A DNA stretch of 32,764 nt from contig JAFGGO010000082.1 of NCBI GenBank assembly GCA_016930515.1, forward strand, positions 1 through 32,764, read 5' to 3'. Below, piece after piece: positions 24,672 through 32,657 of the stretch. Made by a program: the position numbers and the translations under genes. Each line of letters begins with the position of its first letter. The first letter of the stretch is position 1. This DNA comes from Promethearchaeota archaeon. GTDB lineage: Archaea > Asgardarchaeota > Lokiarchaeia > Sigyniarchaeales > SOKP01. The notes beneath the pieces were generated by a model. That model had not been told where the DNA came from, made no database searches, and saw nothing but the letters and a program-made list of their open reading frames with translations.

Positions 24672-25803
24672 TTTTTTTCTCCGAGGAATGTATGATTCTT
24701 TCTAATCCATTAAATTGAAGCATTAATTCTATTACTTCTTTTGGTACTAATTTCTTCCAAGATTTATTATCTTTTTTGATAAGTTGTCGCACATGTGAAC
24801 TATTGAATTTTTTTTTAAAAATTTCAATTTTTTTCCCAACGACATAACCCTCGTTAGAAAATAAGGCCCTGACCCAGTTGCTATTTGAATACACCACATC
24901 AATGTCTCCTACGATCGATATCACATGAGAGATCCATTTCTTTGCGTTAAAGATATCGGGAATGTTAAAAATTTCGTATCGATGGGGTGAAATATTCCTC
25001 CGTTTCAAGGCAGCTTCTATGAATTGCCTTCTTTCGTCGCCCGAAAAAGGATCGTTCTCTGCATCCGACAGTTGCGAGCTTCCAATGCCTATCTTGATTT
25101 TTTTACACGAATTCAAGATGTTCCGTAGGACAAACACGTGTCCGTGGTGAAGCGGTTGGAATCTCCCAATAAAAAGACCTATCTTGGATTTTTGGGCACC
25201 ATTATCTCCCGATCTTTCGAATAAATCGTTTATATTCGTTTTCATGAGAAGTTTCCAAATCTTTTTTGAACGATCGATATTTTTTTCGTTTTGAAGTATT
25301 ATTTCGAGTTCTCCTTGGGTGTAAAATCTACTATGATGCTCGTCAAGTTCTATGGGATCTGGTACGAGCATAACATCACGATCTATCACGGCAAGAAAAG
25401 TATAGGAAATTTCCTTTGTTAAGTTGTCTTCTTCTTCTTTTAAATTACAAAATTTTACCTTTTTAACATGACGCTCTGCAACACCAAATTCTTCTTCTAA
25501 TTCTCTCAAGGCGTTTATTTTAATCGCATTTAGGTCGAGATTTTTTTGATACAAGACGTGACCAGAAGCCGTATCGGTAAAATACTCCGGATAGGATCTT
25601 TTGTGCTTGCTCCGCTTTTGAACTAGGTAGAATACCTCGTTTTTTGAGTCGAAGGCCACGGCAAATAAACGTATGATGAGGTGGGGTATTTTTTTGTCGT
25701 GTGCTTCCTTTCTTTTTAAGGGAAACACATATTTTGAAATTTGACCTGATTGCAAGTATTTTGCGTTTTCTTCTCGAATGCAAGCGATTATTTCATCTTC
25801 CAT
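24664..25803 (-). CDS. Nudix hydrolase fused to archaeal-type NMN adenylyltransferase (NadM)
   Basis: A two-domain protein of 379 residues. Residues ~40-165 are a Nudix domain with SGHVLY followed by RELEEEFGV (100-108), the core of the Nudix box; the flanking YFTDTASGHV recalls isopentenyl-diphosphate isomerase-like Nudix enzymes. Residues ~206-375 are NadM: GLFIGRFQPLHHGH (209-222) is the nucleotidyl-transferase HxGH-type motif. GSSQLSDAENDPFSGDERR (241-259) and NSSHVR (334-339, the ISGTxIR-like motif) follow. NadM makes NAD from NMN and ATP; the Nudix part may hydrolyse ADP-ribose or a related dinucleotide. Known NadM-Nudix fusions have the opposite domain order. Confidence 0.88.
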   Translation of the reverse strand: MEDEIIACIREENAKYLQSGQISKYVFPLKRKEAHDKKIPHLIIRLFAVAFDSKNEVFYLVQKRSKHKRSYPEYFTDTASGHVLYQKNLDLNAIKINALRELEEEFGVAERHVKKVKFCNLKEEEDNLTKEISYTFLAVIDRDVMLVPDPIELDEHHSRFYTQGELEIILQNEKNIDRSKKIWKLLMKTNINDLFERSGDNGAQKSKIGLFIGRFQPLHHGHVFVLRNILNSCKKIKIGIGSSQLSDAENDPFSGDERRQFIEAALKRRNISPHRYEIFNIPDIFNAKKWISHVISIVGDIDVVYSNSNWVRALFSNEGYVVGKKIEIFKKKFNSSHVRQLIKKDNKSWKKLVPKEVIELMLQFNGLERIIHSSEKKSE

Positions 25804-25877
25804 TAATGATCTATTGGTATTCGTGTTCCTTAAACCTTTAGGTGGTAAAAATCATTTCTCTTGATTTAATGATCGAA

Positions 25878-26993
25878 TTACTCTTGGTTTTTAATTTTTT
25901 TTAGAAAATAGGTTGTGTATTGAAGATTACTTTGAGGACACGCTTCTATACAAAGACCGCAACCAACACAGTCTATTGATTTTACAGGTTCTCCCTTAGA
26001 AGCTCTTGATAATATATCGATGGACATCTTACAAGCATCGTTACAGAGACCACATTCAGTACATTGGGTCAATCCCGTCAAGATTTTTTGCCCACTAATC
26101 CTTCCGATAATTCCGATGAACGTTCCAGCAGGACAATAATAACAATAACTCCTTCCTCCTATTACCATCCATCCTAAAAGCATCAATATCAGCTCGAACA
26201 TAAGATATTTGTAGAGTTCAATATTTTTTAAAATCTCCAATGAGGGAATTATACGCACATCAAAGATTACTAAAATCCACGCCAAGATGAGGAGCAGATT
26301 AACCACGATAAAAACGATTTGAAATATTTTTAGAAATTTTTTAACCTTCTTTTTGACTGCTTTCGACTTGGGTCGCTCTTTATCGAGAGTGATTAGGGGC
26401 AAGAAATCTCCAAAAGATTCTGCGTGACACCCATTCATTGGACAAATTAAACTACAAAACCAGCGCCTTCCAAACAAAACCACTCCGGTAAAAACAACTA
26501 CTTGAAAAATAATGTAAATAATAAGGCTAATTTGAACACTAATTTCCCCAAAAATATTAATAAAGGATGTGTTATACACGGATCCCGTGAGAATCAATTG
26601 GAATGGGGCGGTACTCCACGGAAACGGCATGAACAGTAAAAATAATTCAAACGAATTGGCTAATATGGGAACAATAACGAGTAAAATCAAAAGAGAAGCA
26701 CAGAAACTTGATAAACTCACGATTCGAAATCGGGATATGGTTTTTTTTAACAATTTTAAGCGTTTTATCGTAATAAAACTGAAGAAAATCACGATTAAAG
26801 TCCTTGCAATGTGTTCGTATAAAATATAGGAAATGTGAATGACATCTTGCATAGAAGGATCAAGTCTCTTACTCAAGACGCTATTAAGAAACCCAACAAC
26901 AAAACCAATTGCTATGAAAACAATAATGAGGACTTGAGCTATCCTTGTATAAAAATTTGCTTTTAATCTTGATATATTTTTAAAATCGCTCAT
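25878..26993 (-). CDS. NapH/MauN-like membrane polyferredoxin
   Basis: A 371-residue membrane iron-sulfur protein of the kind that passes electrons between the quinone pool and soluble carriers. Hydrophobic segments lie at ~20-38, ~60-76, ~97-123, ~150-174, ~223-245 and ~264-280. Cysteine motifs are WFCSLICPMNGCH (C180, C184, C189) at a loop, C284-x2-C287 after the fifth or sixth helix, and two [4Fe-4S] ferredoxin sites, C311-x2-C314-x2-C317-x3-C321 and C342-x2-C345-x2-C348-x3-C352. Its redox partner is not encoded in the window. The gene stands alone, with gaps of 74 and 173 bases on either side. Confidence 0.85.
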   Translation of the reverse strand: MSDFKNISRLKANFYTRIAQVLIIVFIAIGFVVGFLNSVLSKRLDPSMQDVIHISYILYEHIARTLIVIFFSFITIKRLKLLKKTISRFRIVSLSSFCASLLILLVIVPILANSFELFLLFMPFPWSTAPFQLILTGSVYNTSFINIFGEISVQISLIIYIIFQVVVFTGVVLFGRRWFCSLICPMNGCHAESFGDFLPLITLDKERPKSKAVKKKVKKFLKIFQIVFIVVNLLLILAWILVIFDVRIIPSLEILKNIELYKYLMFELILMLLGWMVIGGRSYCYYCPAGTFIGIIGRISGQKILTGLTQCTECGLCNDACKMSIDILSRASKGEPVKSIDCVGCGLCIEACPQSNLQYTTYFLKKIKNQE

Positions 26994-27166
26994 TTTTCTA
27001 ACGAAAAGGATGCAATAATAGATTAATGTTTCTTATTTGGACAGAAAAGAATAAAAAGGTTTAGTTATCTTTTTTAGAAAGAAGTCTGATTTATAAAAAA
27101 AAAACTTAATTTTGAAAAATTTATTGAAATATAAATTAATCAATACAATAGGGGAAAAGAAACCAG

Positions 27167-28027
27167 TCAATCGAAAAAAACGGTAATAATGTCTCCAACA
27201 TTGCAGCCTATGGTGCTTGCCGCAGATCCTTGATTGATTGATATTTCCAAGAATCCGCTGGAACCTTGTAAAAAAAATAATGTTCCTTTAGGCATGGATG
27301 CGAAATGGGACCTAAATTCTCCTGAAAAATCGTTTCCATTGTACCTTATTTTTATTAAATTGCCCTGAGATAATACTAGTGTTGAATCTTTCACACGATT
27401 GCCCTCCAAGGAGACATTAGTCGTTACATTTCCAAAACTATCGATGTAAAAAACGATACACCGAATTTTTTTGTTATCCATATCGAATTGATATTCAATC
27501 GGGTATTTTTCAAGAGTTGAAATTCTAAATGAAGAGCCGAATTTACCAAGCGGCGTTCCCTTCAAAAGATGCGCCCCTACAGGAGCCATTATGTCTCTCC
27601 CGTGAAAAGTCGAAGAAACGGGATTGTTAAAATAAGCATTATCGTTCAATTCAACGCATTCAACGATTTCTTTGGAATCAAATGCTATCGAAAGAATTCC
27701 ATTATTAGGAGCAATAAAATATTGTTGGGATTTCGTCTTGGCACAAATTACTTCACGGTTTCCTCCAACACCGGGATCCACAACAATTATAAAAACAGTA
27801 TCTTCAGGAAAATGTTTACAAGCATTTTTAGTTATATATCCTGCCTCCAAGATTGAAAACGGAGCGATTTCGTGAGATACATCGATAATATTCACATTTG
27901 GATTAATTTTTAGAATGATGCCCTTCATGCTCGCCACATAATGATGTCCCTTCGTCCCAAAATCCGTAAGCAAGGCAATAACACCACGATCCGGATTTGG
28001 TTTTTTAATATTCATGTCAAAAATCAA
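27167..28027 (-). CDS. SAM hydrolase (SAM hydroxide adenosyltransferase, DUF62)
   Basis: Splits S-adenosylmethionine to adenosine and methionine. The 286-residue product has LLTDFGTKGHHYVASM near residue 18, the VDPGVGG turn near 85 and APNNGILS near 109. HGRDIMAPVGAHL (near 143) and a C-terminal beta-rich domain with FYIDSFGNVTTNV (near 193) complete the family layout. Members of this family also include halogenases, but the hydrolase reaction is the usual one in archaea. The ATG at 28027 gives MIFDMNIKK; the ATG at 28015 (MNIKKPNPD) is an equally good start. It is 36 bases downstream of the longin/TPR gene. Confidence 0.88.
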   Translation of the reverse strand: MIFDMNIKKPNPDRGVIALLTDFGTKGHHYVASMKGIILKINPNVNIIDVSHEIAPFSILEAGYITKNACKHFPEDTVFIIVVDPGVGGNREVICAKTKSQQYFIAPNNGILSIAFDSKEIVECVELNDNAYFNNPVSSTFHGRDIMAPVGAHLLKGTPLGKFGSSFRISTLEKYPIEYQFDMDNKKIRCIVFYIDSFGNVTTNVSLEGNRVKDSTLVLSQGNLIKIRYNGNDFSGEFRSHFASMPKGTLFFLQGSSGFLEISINQGSAASTIGCNVGDIITVFFD

Positions 28028-28063
28028 ACGCTCGCAAGAAGGGAATTTGTTCGAATCGTACTT

Positions 28064-28969
28064 TTACTTTTTTTTGAACTTTTGATCGGCGTTGTAGAAA
28101 TCTTGAAGGGCTTTTGATTTCAGGTTGTATTCCTCTTCTTTATCGGCTTCCATGAGTTCTTTCGAGATTTCTGCCGCACGCTTGAAAAAGATGTAAGCCT
28201 TATTAAAGTCCTCATTTTTGATGGCTATAATAGCGTCTTGAAGAGTTTTATCCCGATTCTTGTTAAGCACGGGAATTTTATTGGCGATTTTGGACTTGTA
28301 ATTGAGTACCTTTGTCAAGTCTTTTTCGAGAAATTCATCAGCAACTTCTGCCGATTTTTTAAAAAACTTCGTTGCTTTATCGTAATCGTCCACCTTTAAC
28401 GCTTCTTCTGCTGTTTTGTAGAATTCCGAAATTTTCTTGTGTTCTCCGTTTTGTATTTTTTTTAACAATTCGTCGGCAAGCTTTCGTTCCTTATTACTTC
28501 CGCTAAGCATTTCTTTAACCCTATTTTTTATGCTTTCTTCTAAAGCAACGGGATCCAAGGAGTCCGTGAGGGTCTCCAAGTGTTCGATGTAAATTTCTTG
28601 CAGCTTTTCCTCGAATTCTGTTTGGGAAAGCGAGAGAAAATCTGAAACTTCTAAGGCAGAAGCGGCGTTTCGAAGGGAGGATTGGAACTTTTCTGGCTTT
28701 TCCTCTTCGTATAAAAGCAAGCCAATTATCAACCCATGAGCCTTTCGTGCTAGTTTTCCCTTGAATACGTGCTTGTAAGAAACAAACGAGATATCCTTGA
28801 GTTTTAAAAAATTGTGTTCATTCTTGGAGTGATCCAAATTTAACCTGAGCAAGAGAGAACTCGATAAATCAAATTTAACGCGCTTATCGGCAAAATAATA
28901 CCCTAACACCTTGTGTTCTGAGTCTGTTGGCAATAATATGGCAAAACAACCGCTTGGCACATCGTTCAC
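28064..28969 (-). CDS. longin/roadblock-like domain with TPR-like repeats (301 aa)
   Basis: I do not recognise a named gene. Residues 1-95 form alternating strands and helices beginning SGCFAILLPTDSEHKVLG and ending with a helix after AHGLIIGLLLYEEEKPEKF. This resembles longin-like domains that Asgard archaea use with small GTPases, but the fold is inferred. Residues ~105-170 are helical. Residues ~183-301 contain three helix pairs with TPR-like spacing (YKTAEEALKVDDYDKATKFF and AIKNEDFNKAYIFFKRAAEI). It is soluble, with no signal peptide. It is the last gene of a minus-strand run with two coiled-coil proteins just upstream (82 and 54-base gaps). Confidence 0.75.
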   Translation of the reverse strand: MNDVPSGCFAILLPTDSEHKVLGYYFADKRVKFDLSSSLLLRLNLDHSKNEHNFLKLKDISFVSYKHVFKGKLARKAHGLIIGLLLYEEEKPEKFQSSLRNAASALEVSDFLSLSQTEFEEKLQEIYIEHLETLTDSLDPVALEESIKNRVKEMLSGSNKERKLADELLKKIQNGEHKKISEFYKTAEEALKVDDYDKATKFFKKSAEVADEFLEKDLTKVLNYKSKIANKIPVLNKNRDKTLQDAIIAIKNEDFNKAYIFFKRAAEISKELMEADKEEEYNLKSKALQDFYNADQKFKKK

Positions 28970-29051
28970 GCTCTCAACATTATTTAAGTAACTATTTTTC
29001 AGTATTGGTTAAAATAGATAAAACCGGGATAATTTATAAAAATTGAGGATC

Positions 29052-29477
29052 TCACGTTCTAAAACTAGCTTGTATGATTCTATTCGTTTCTTCCCTGATC
29101 GATTGGATGATCGTGAGGAGTTGGGCGTAATAAACGTTATTTGCCACCGCCTTGGAAGCGTTTTTAATGTCTTCAATGGCCTTTATTTCTTCTTCCTTGA
29201 TGCTTTCAATTACTTTTTTTTCGTATAAATCTTTAAGCTTGGAATTAAACTCATCGGATAATTCTTGCATGCTCTCAGAAGACCGTGTTCTAAATTGCTT
29301 AAGCACCTCAACGATAAGTCGAATGTTTTCCGTGAGCGATACTGTTTCCTCGCTGAATTTCTGGCTCATTGCATTAATTGCGCTGCTCATATTATTAATC
29401 TGGGCAATCGTACCGTCTAAAGAGGCGGTAATTTGATCGATCTTGCTGATCATTTGTTCTAAGAGTTGTTCTGCCAT
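29052..29477 (-). CDS. coiled-coil protein (141 aa), first of a similar pair
   Basis: No named family. The whole protein is predicted helical: the N-terminal half (LLEQMISKIDQITASLDGTI) has heptad spacing of hydrophobic residues. The central part (TENIRLIVEVLKQF) is a long amphipathic helix, and an acidic/lysine segment (KKVIESIKEEEIKAIEDIK) follows near residue 85-105. There is no membrane segment. Its start (MAEQLLEQM) and length resemble the neighbour at 29532-29963 (MAEMLTDLL). It may form an oligomer with that neighbour; the function is unknown. Confidence 0.75.
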   Translation of the reverse strand: MAEQLLEQMISKIDQITASLDGTIAQINNMSSAINAMSQKFSEETVSLTENIRLIVEVLKQFRTRSSESMQELSDEFNSKLKDLYEKKVIESIKEEEIKAIEDIKNASKAVANNVYYAQLLTIIQSIREETNRIIQASFRT

Positions 29478-29531
29478 TTTTAATATCTTCCTTCAATAAG
29501 TGTTTTAATTATTTAATTACCTTACATGGAT

Positions 29532-29963
29532 CTATTCTCCGGCAACTTGCTCATCTTCCTCTTCTTCGACCAAGCCTTGTTCTTTCAGAATTTTCACGGA
29601 TTCTATTGCTTCAGAAAGAAGCAAGTTGACGGTCTCTTGATTAAGTACTTCTCCCGCAAGCGAGGAAAAGTTTTCCAGACTTGAAATGAGCGTGTTAAAG
29701 GCTTCCAATCCCAATCCACCCTTTAAAGTTTCGAATTCTTGAGTTACTTTCTTTCCCACCTCCGAAAGTACTTCCAAATGGGACGTTTGCGTCGTTTCAA
29801 TTTCGCCCGAAAAAGTCGTGATTTTTTCCGAGAGGTTTGCGATCTTATCATCGATGTTCCTATTAAGACCATCCAAGGAGTTTTTCAAATCCTGAATTGC
29901 CACTCCAAGTTGCGCAATCCTGTTATATATCGCGTTCAGCAAATCAGTAAGCATTTCCGCCAT
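29532..29963 (-). CDS. coiled-coil protein (143 aa), second of a similar pair
   Basis: Again almost entirely helical. Residues ~1-60 (LTDLLNAIYNRIAQLGVAIQ and the following DLKNSLDGLNRNIDDKI) have strong heptads. The middle (LSEKITTFSGEIETTQTSHL) is more polar. The C-terminal ~50 residues hold a shorter hydrophobic helix (VNLLLSEAIESVKILKEQ) and an acidic end (EEEEDEQVAGE). It starts at ATG 29963 and ends 54 bases before the next gene. The similarity in size and start to the neighbour suggests a duplicated pair that diverged; by eye I see no clear residue-level identity beyond the first few positions. Confidence 0.75.
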   Translation of the reverse strand: MAEMLTDLLNAIYNRIAQLGVAIQDLKNSLDGLNRNIDDKIANLSEKITTFSGEIETTQTSHLEVLSEVGKKVTQEFETLKGGLGLEAFNTLISSLENFSSLAGEVLNQETVNLLLSEAIESVKILKEQGLVEEEEDEQVAGE

Positions 29964-30215
29964 AAATCATGACCTTTTCGGAAGTTTTCCTCGATTTTTA
30001 AATTTTCTCAAGTTTTTTTCAGAAGTTAACTATTTAATGGGATTTAACCTTTTTAATTTTATTTGCTAGATCCTCCAACGAATTTAAGAGTAGATTTAAA
30101 AGTCGGATTAACATAAAATTTTTATTTTTCCAGTTCTTTTTGACATTATACAAGTTCGCAAATTTGTAAAATCCTTGCGATTAAAGGGCTCCCGTAGCTC
30201 AGCTTGGTTAACGAG

Positions 30216-30242
30216 TACAGGTTTTTGTGCTTGATCGACAAG
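30216..30242 (+). other. putative first intron of tRNA-Ile(TAT), 27 nt
   Basis: The sequence CAGGT occurs twice (30218-30222 and 30245-30249), and removing one copy with the hairpin between them restores the D-to-anticodon junction. The removed part is a hairpin, GTGCTTG-ATCGA-CAAGCGC. Exact borders are ambiguous; removing 30216-30242 gives GAGCG before CAGGT. I could not find a canonical 4-bp central helix, so the splicing signal may be relaxed. Confidence 0.5.
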
Positions 30243-30256
30243 CGCAGGTCTTATAA

Positions 30257-30305
30257 ATGGCCCGTGGACCTACATTGGAACACATCCGGTCCACGATCAG
30301 TAAAA
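30257..30305 (+). other. putative second intron of tRNA-Ile(TAT), 49 nt, at the canonical position
   Basis: Exon TTAT (anticodon loop) pairs with intron GTAA to give a 4-bp helix with a G-U pair, flanked by AAA bulges on both sides. The interior is a hairpin, GTGGACC...GGTCCAC. Removing it joins the loop CTTATAA to ACCTG. The run of As makes the exact cut ambiguous without changing the mature sequence. Confidence 0.65.
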
Positions 30306-30456
30306 ACCTGAGATCGGGGGATCGAAGCCCCCCGGGAGCATTTTTCTTCATTCCTTATCAAAGATTATCTTCATACTTTATTCATATTAGAAAAAACACT
30401 TATTTCTTGAAAAAACTAAAAAGAAGGAAAAGATTAAAGAAAAAAGCGGAATAAAT

Positions 30457-31140
30457 TTACATTCTAAGGTTAACCCGCACCAAGCTCAGGACCCACTTCT
30501 TAATTTCCAACAAGTTTTTCAACAGTCCAGCCACGTGAGTTTTAGGGTAGGGTTGTTCGGGCGGCAATCGTTGGGCGAACGTCATCCACTTGTTAAGCGT
30601 GAGTTGCACCAAGCTCGCTCCTTCGGCCTGCATGAACATTGGAACCACGGCCGCACTCTCACGGGCGTCCCCTATGGCAAAATACACCTTGCGACCGATG
30701 GCTTCCACCATCGATAAGTGCGCCGCCTCGTCGAGCTTTCGTTCGACGAGAATGATCTTGAGGAGTTGAGTCTTTGCGTCAGCATCTCTTGAGTTAAACG
30801 CTTCCTTGGTTTCCTTAAAGTTTGTGGATACTTCCTCGTAAAACTTTTCAATACCCCCGTCTTCCGAGCTATAGATAGTAATCTTCAAGTTCTGCTCCAA
30901 TCCTTCCACGAGCGTGAATCGTTTCTGCTTGGAATAATACAAAACAGCTCTTGAACCGCCCTTCTCAGTGTCTTGGGAAAGACTAATGGATATGCACCTG
31001 CTGCTAATGGTATTGCAAGTGTGATAAGCCAACTCAAACGCTTCTTTCGGGCTCAAGGGGGCGTAGTCCTCAACCAGTTCCTTGGAAGGCCATTGGGAGC
31101 TGATAACGCCGTCGAATTGGTCTAACAGTTTGTTTTCCAT
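30457..31140 (-). CDS. uncharacterised soluble protein (227 aa)
   Basis: I do not recognise a family. The N-terminal ~100 residues alternate strands and helices (EAFELAYHTCNTISSRCISI, then SRAVLYYSKQKRFTLVEG and LKITIYSS). This looks like a small alpha/beta domain. The middle contains a helix-rich region (NSRDADAKTQLLKIILVERK). The C-terminal third has amphipathic helices ending in LLEIKKWVLSLVRVNLRM. It has no signal peptide or membrane segment. It lies between SepSecS (130-base gap upstream) and tRNA-Ile on the other strand. Its base composition is less AT-biased than the surrounding intergenic DNA, as expected for a real gene. Confidence 0.75.
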   Translation of the reverse strand: MENKLLDQFDGVISSQWPSKELVEDYAPLSPKEAFELAYHTCNTISSRCISISLSQDTEKGGSRAVLYYSKQKRFTLVEGLEQNLKITIYSSEDGGIEKFYEEVSTNFKETKEAFNSRDADAKTQLLKIILVERKLDEAAHLSMVEAIGRKVYFAIGDARESAAVVPMFMQAEGASLVQLTLNKWMTFAQRLPPEQPYPKTHVAGLLKNLLEIKKWVLSLVRVNLRM

Positions 31141-31269
31141 GGGTTAACTACTCTTATATGTGTTTGATTAAAACGCGAAAAGTGATAATATAACACAAAT
31201 TTTCACTTATATATTTTATTTCTTTGATCGCGACTACTTTTAAATGAGCTTCGTTCCTATTTAAAGCTT

Positions 31270-32634
31270 TTATTTTACGACTTGTTGGTAGGCTTTTTCA
31301 AGCCGCTTGACGGCAGATGTGACGTCTTCTTTAGTTGCACCAATTGCGGCGTTCATCACGATGTAAGGCACGGAATACTCGTCGCTACAAGCCCCAAATT
31401 TACTCTGGGAAGGATTAAACACTCTTGGGCCCGTGACCCTCAAGTTATAAAGTGCCCCACCTAACGCAGTACGTTGATTTTCTTTAAGGCGTTTCAAAGA
31501 CATGGAAACCGCCACGGGATTAAAAATATTCATGACCCGCTCTCCCACGCTGTCGGCAAAAGATTTTAAGAGCACTTCAAGCAATTCTCGATTTTCTTGC
31601 TGTTCTTTCACGAGTCTTTGGTATCCACTCACGCCAAGGGACAACATGGCAACTAGAAAATTAACAACGGGAGTTGCGCACGCCCTACCAGCGTAGGCTT
31701 GACTGATCATGTCCACGACGTTCTTGTTTGGAGAAACGATTACCGAACCACCAACGGGCGTTAAGAAATTCTTATCGGTGGATTGGATCACGGCATCCAC
31801 GCGACCCGCGTCCATCGCTACTCGGATCAATTTCATCCACTCGGGACTTTGTACCCCATAGGCGTTAACGATCACATGCACGAGATCTTTCTCTCGAGCG
31901 AATTTGCTTATTTCCTTGATAGCGTCGTGTTCTCTGGGAGGAAAATAGCTCGTAAAAGACAATACGGCAAAGCACGAATCGTCGTATTTCCCTGTTACAT
32001 CTTCAAAAGGTATCCGTACTGCGTCTCCCGACACTTTTCCTTTAGCAATCTTGGGCGTCATTCCAACGAACTCCAGGGCCTTTAACAGGGATTTATGGTC
32101 GATTTGAGGTACGATCACGCACTTCTTGTGTTCATTCTCAGGATCACCAATTTTGGGCTTTAAAGCGCTTAAAGTCAAGGCTAACGACATTCCAGTGGCT
32201 AAAGGCACGACTAATGCGCCCTTCACACGGGGTAATCCGAAAGTCTTGAAAAAATTCCTCGCCAGATAATTTGAAAGTTCGTACATGATCGAGGCCCCAG
32301 GCGCCTTCGGTTGGGGTGCAGATAAATAGCCGCTCCTACCCACGCCGTGACAAAACCCCGCCGAAGTCTTTAAATGAATTTTAGATGCGATTCTTGCCTC
32401 TCGTTCGCCCACTCTCGAGGCACTTGAGTCCTTATCAGTGTCCATGTTCGATAACATAGCGAGAAATACCTCGATCTGCTCGTCGCTCCATGGTTCTCGC
32501 GGAACTGCCTTTTGTTCGAGCAAGACTTTCATTGGACCTAAGAAGTCGTTTAGGATCGTTTGTCCCCGACGAAGCATGTTTTCGGGAATCGGCGAGTTTA
32601 AAAAATAATCAATAATTTTACTGAAATCAACCAT
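31270..32634 (-). CDS. spcS: O-phosphoseryl-tRNA(Sec):selenium transferase (SepSecS)
   Basis: Last enzyme of archaeal/eukaryotic selenocysteine synthesis: it converts O-phosphoseryl-tRNA(Sec) to selenocysteinyl-tRNA(Sec) with selenophosphate and PLP. From the ATG at 32634 (MVDFSKIIDYF) it has 454 residues, between methanogen and human lengths. Visible features are the phosphate-binding region SASRVGEREARI (71-82), AGFCHGVGRSGYLSAPQPK (92-110) and VVPLATGMSLALTL near 142. IVPQIDHKS is near 174 and the PLP lysine is K288 in STDKNFLTPVGG. A GTG three codons upstream (32643) is less likely. It lies 23 bases downstream of tRNA-Sec on the same strand, so both are probably in one transcript. Confidence 0.95.
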   Translation of the reverse strand: MVDFSKIIDYFLNSPIPENMLRRGQTILNDFLGPMKVLLEQKAVPREPWSDEQIEVFLAMLSNMDTDKDSSASRVGEREARIASKIHLKTSAGFCHGVGRSGYLSAPQPKAPGASIMYELSNYLARNFFKTFGLPRVKGALVVPLATGMSLALTLSALKPKIGDPENEHKKCVIVPQIDHKSLLKALEFVGMTPKIAKGKVSGDAVRIPFEDVTGKYDDSCFAVLSFTSYFPPREHDAIKEISKFAREKDLVHVIVNAYGVQSPEWMKLIRVAMDAGRVDAVIQSTDKNFLTPVGGSVIVSPNKNVVDMISQAYAGRACATPVVNFLVAMLSLGVSGYQRLVKEQQENRELLEVLLKSFADSVGERVMNIFNPVAVSMSLKRLKENQRTALGGALYNLRVTGPRVFNPSQSKFGACSDEYSVPYIVMNAAIGATKEDVTSAVKRLEKAYQQVVK

Positions 32635-32657
32635 GAGGAGCACTTTATTATTAATAA

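Larger units (their letters stand above)
30188..30340 (+). tRNA. tRNA-Ile(TAT) with probably two introns
   Basis: The acceptor arms GCTCCCG (30188-30194) and CGGGAGC (30333-30339) pair perfectly, with A73 and no encoded CCA. The T arm is GGGGG-ATCGAAG-CCCCC, with A instead of T at position 54. The D arm is GCTC...GAG. The anticodon loop CTTATAA (30250-30256, TAT at 30252-30254) is typical of isoleucine tRNA. The GCTCC...GGAGCA ends resemble eukaryotic tRNA-Ile(TAT). To reach a cloverleaf, ~27 bases must be removed between the D and anticodon stems (30216-30242), and ~49 bases after the anticodon loop (30257-30305). The mature stem is CAGGT/ACCTG. A reading with only one intron and anticodon TTG fits less well. 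Confidence 0.75.

Noticed and set aside
30218..30310. Reading the tRNA at 30188-30340 as tRNA-Gln(TTG) with one large intron.
   Set aside because: Position 37 would be T, and no central splicing helix forms; the CTTATAA loop inside the supposed intron is a typical isoleucine anticodon loop.
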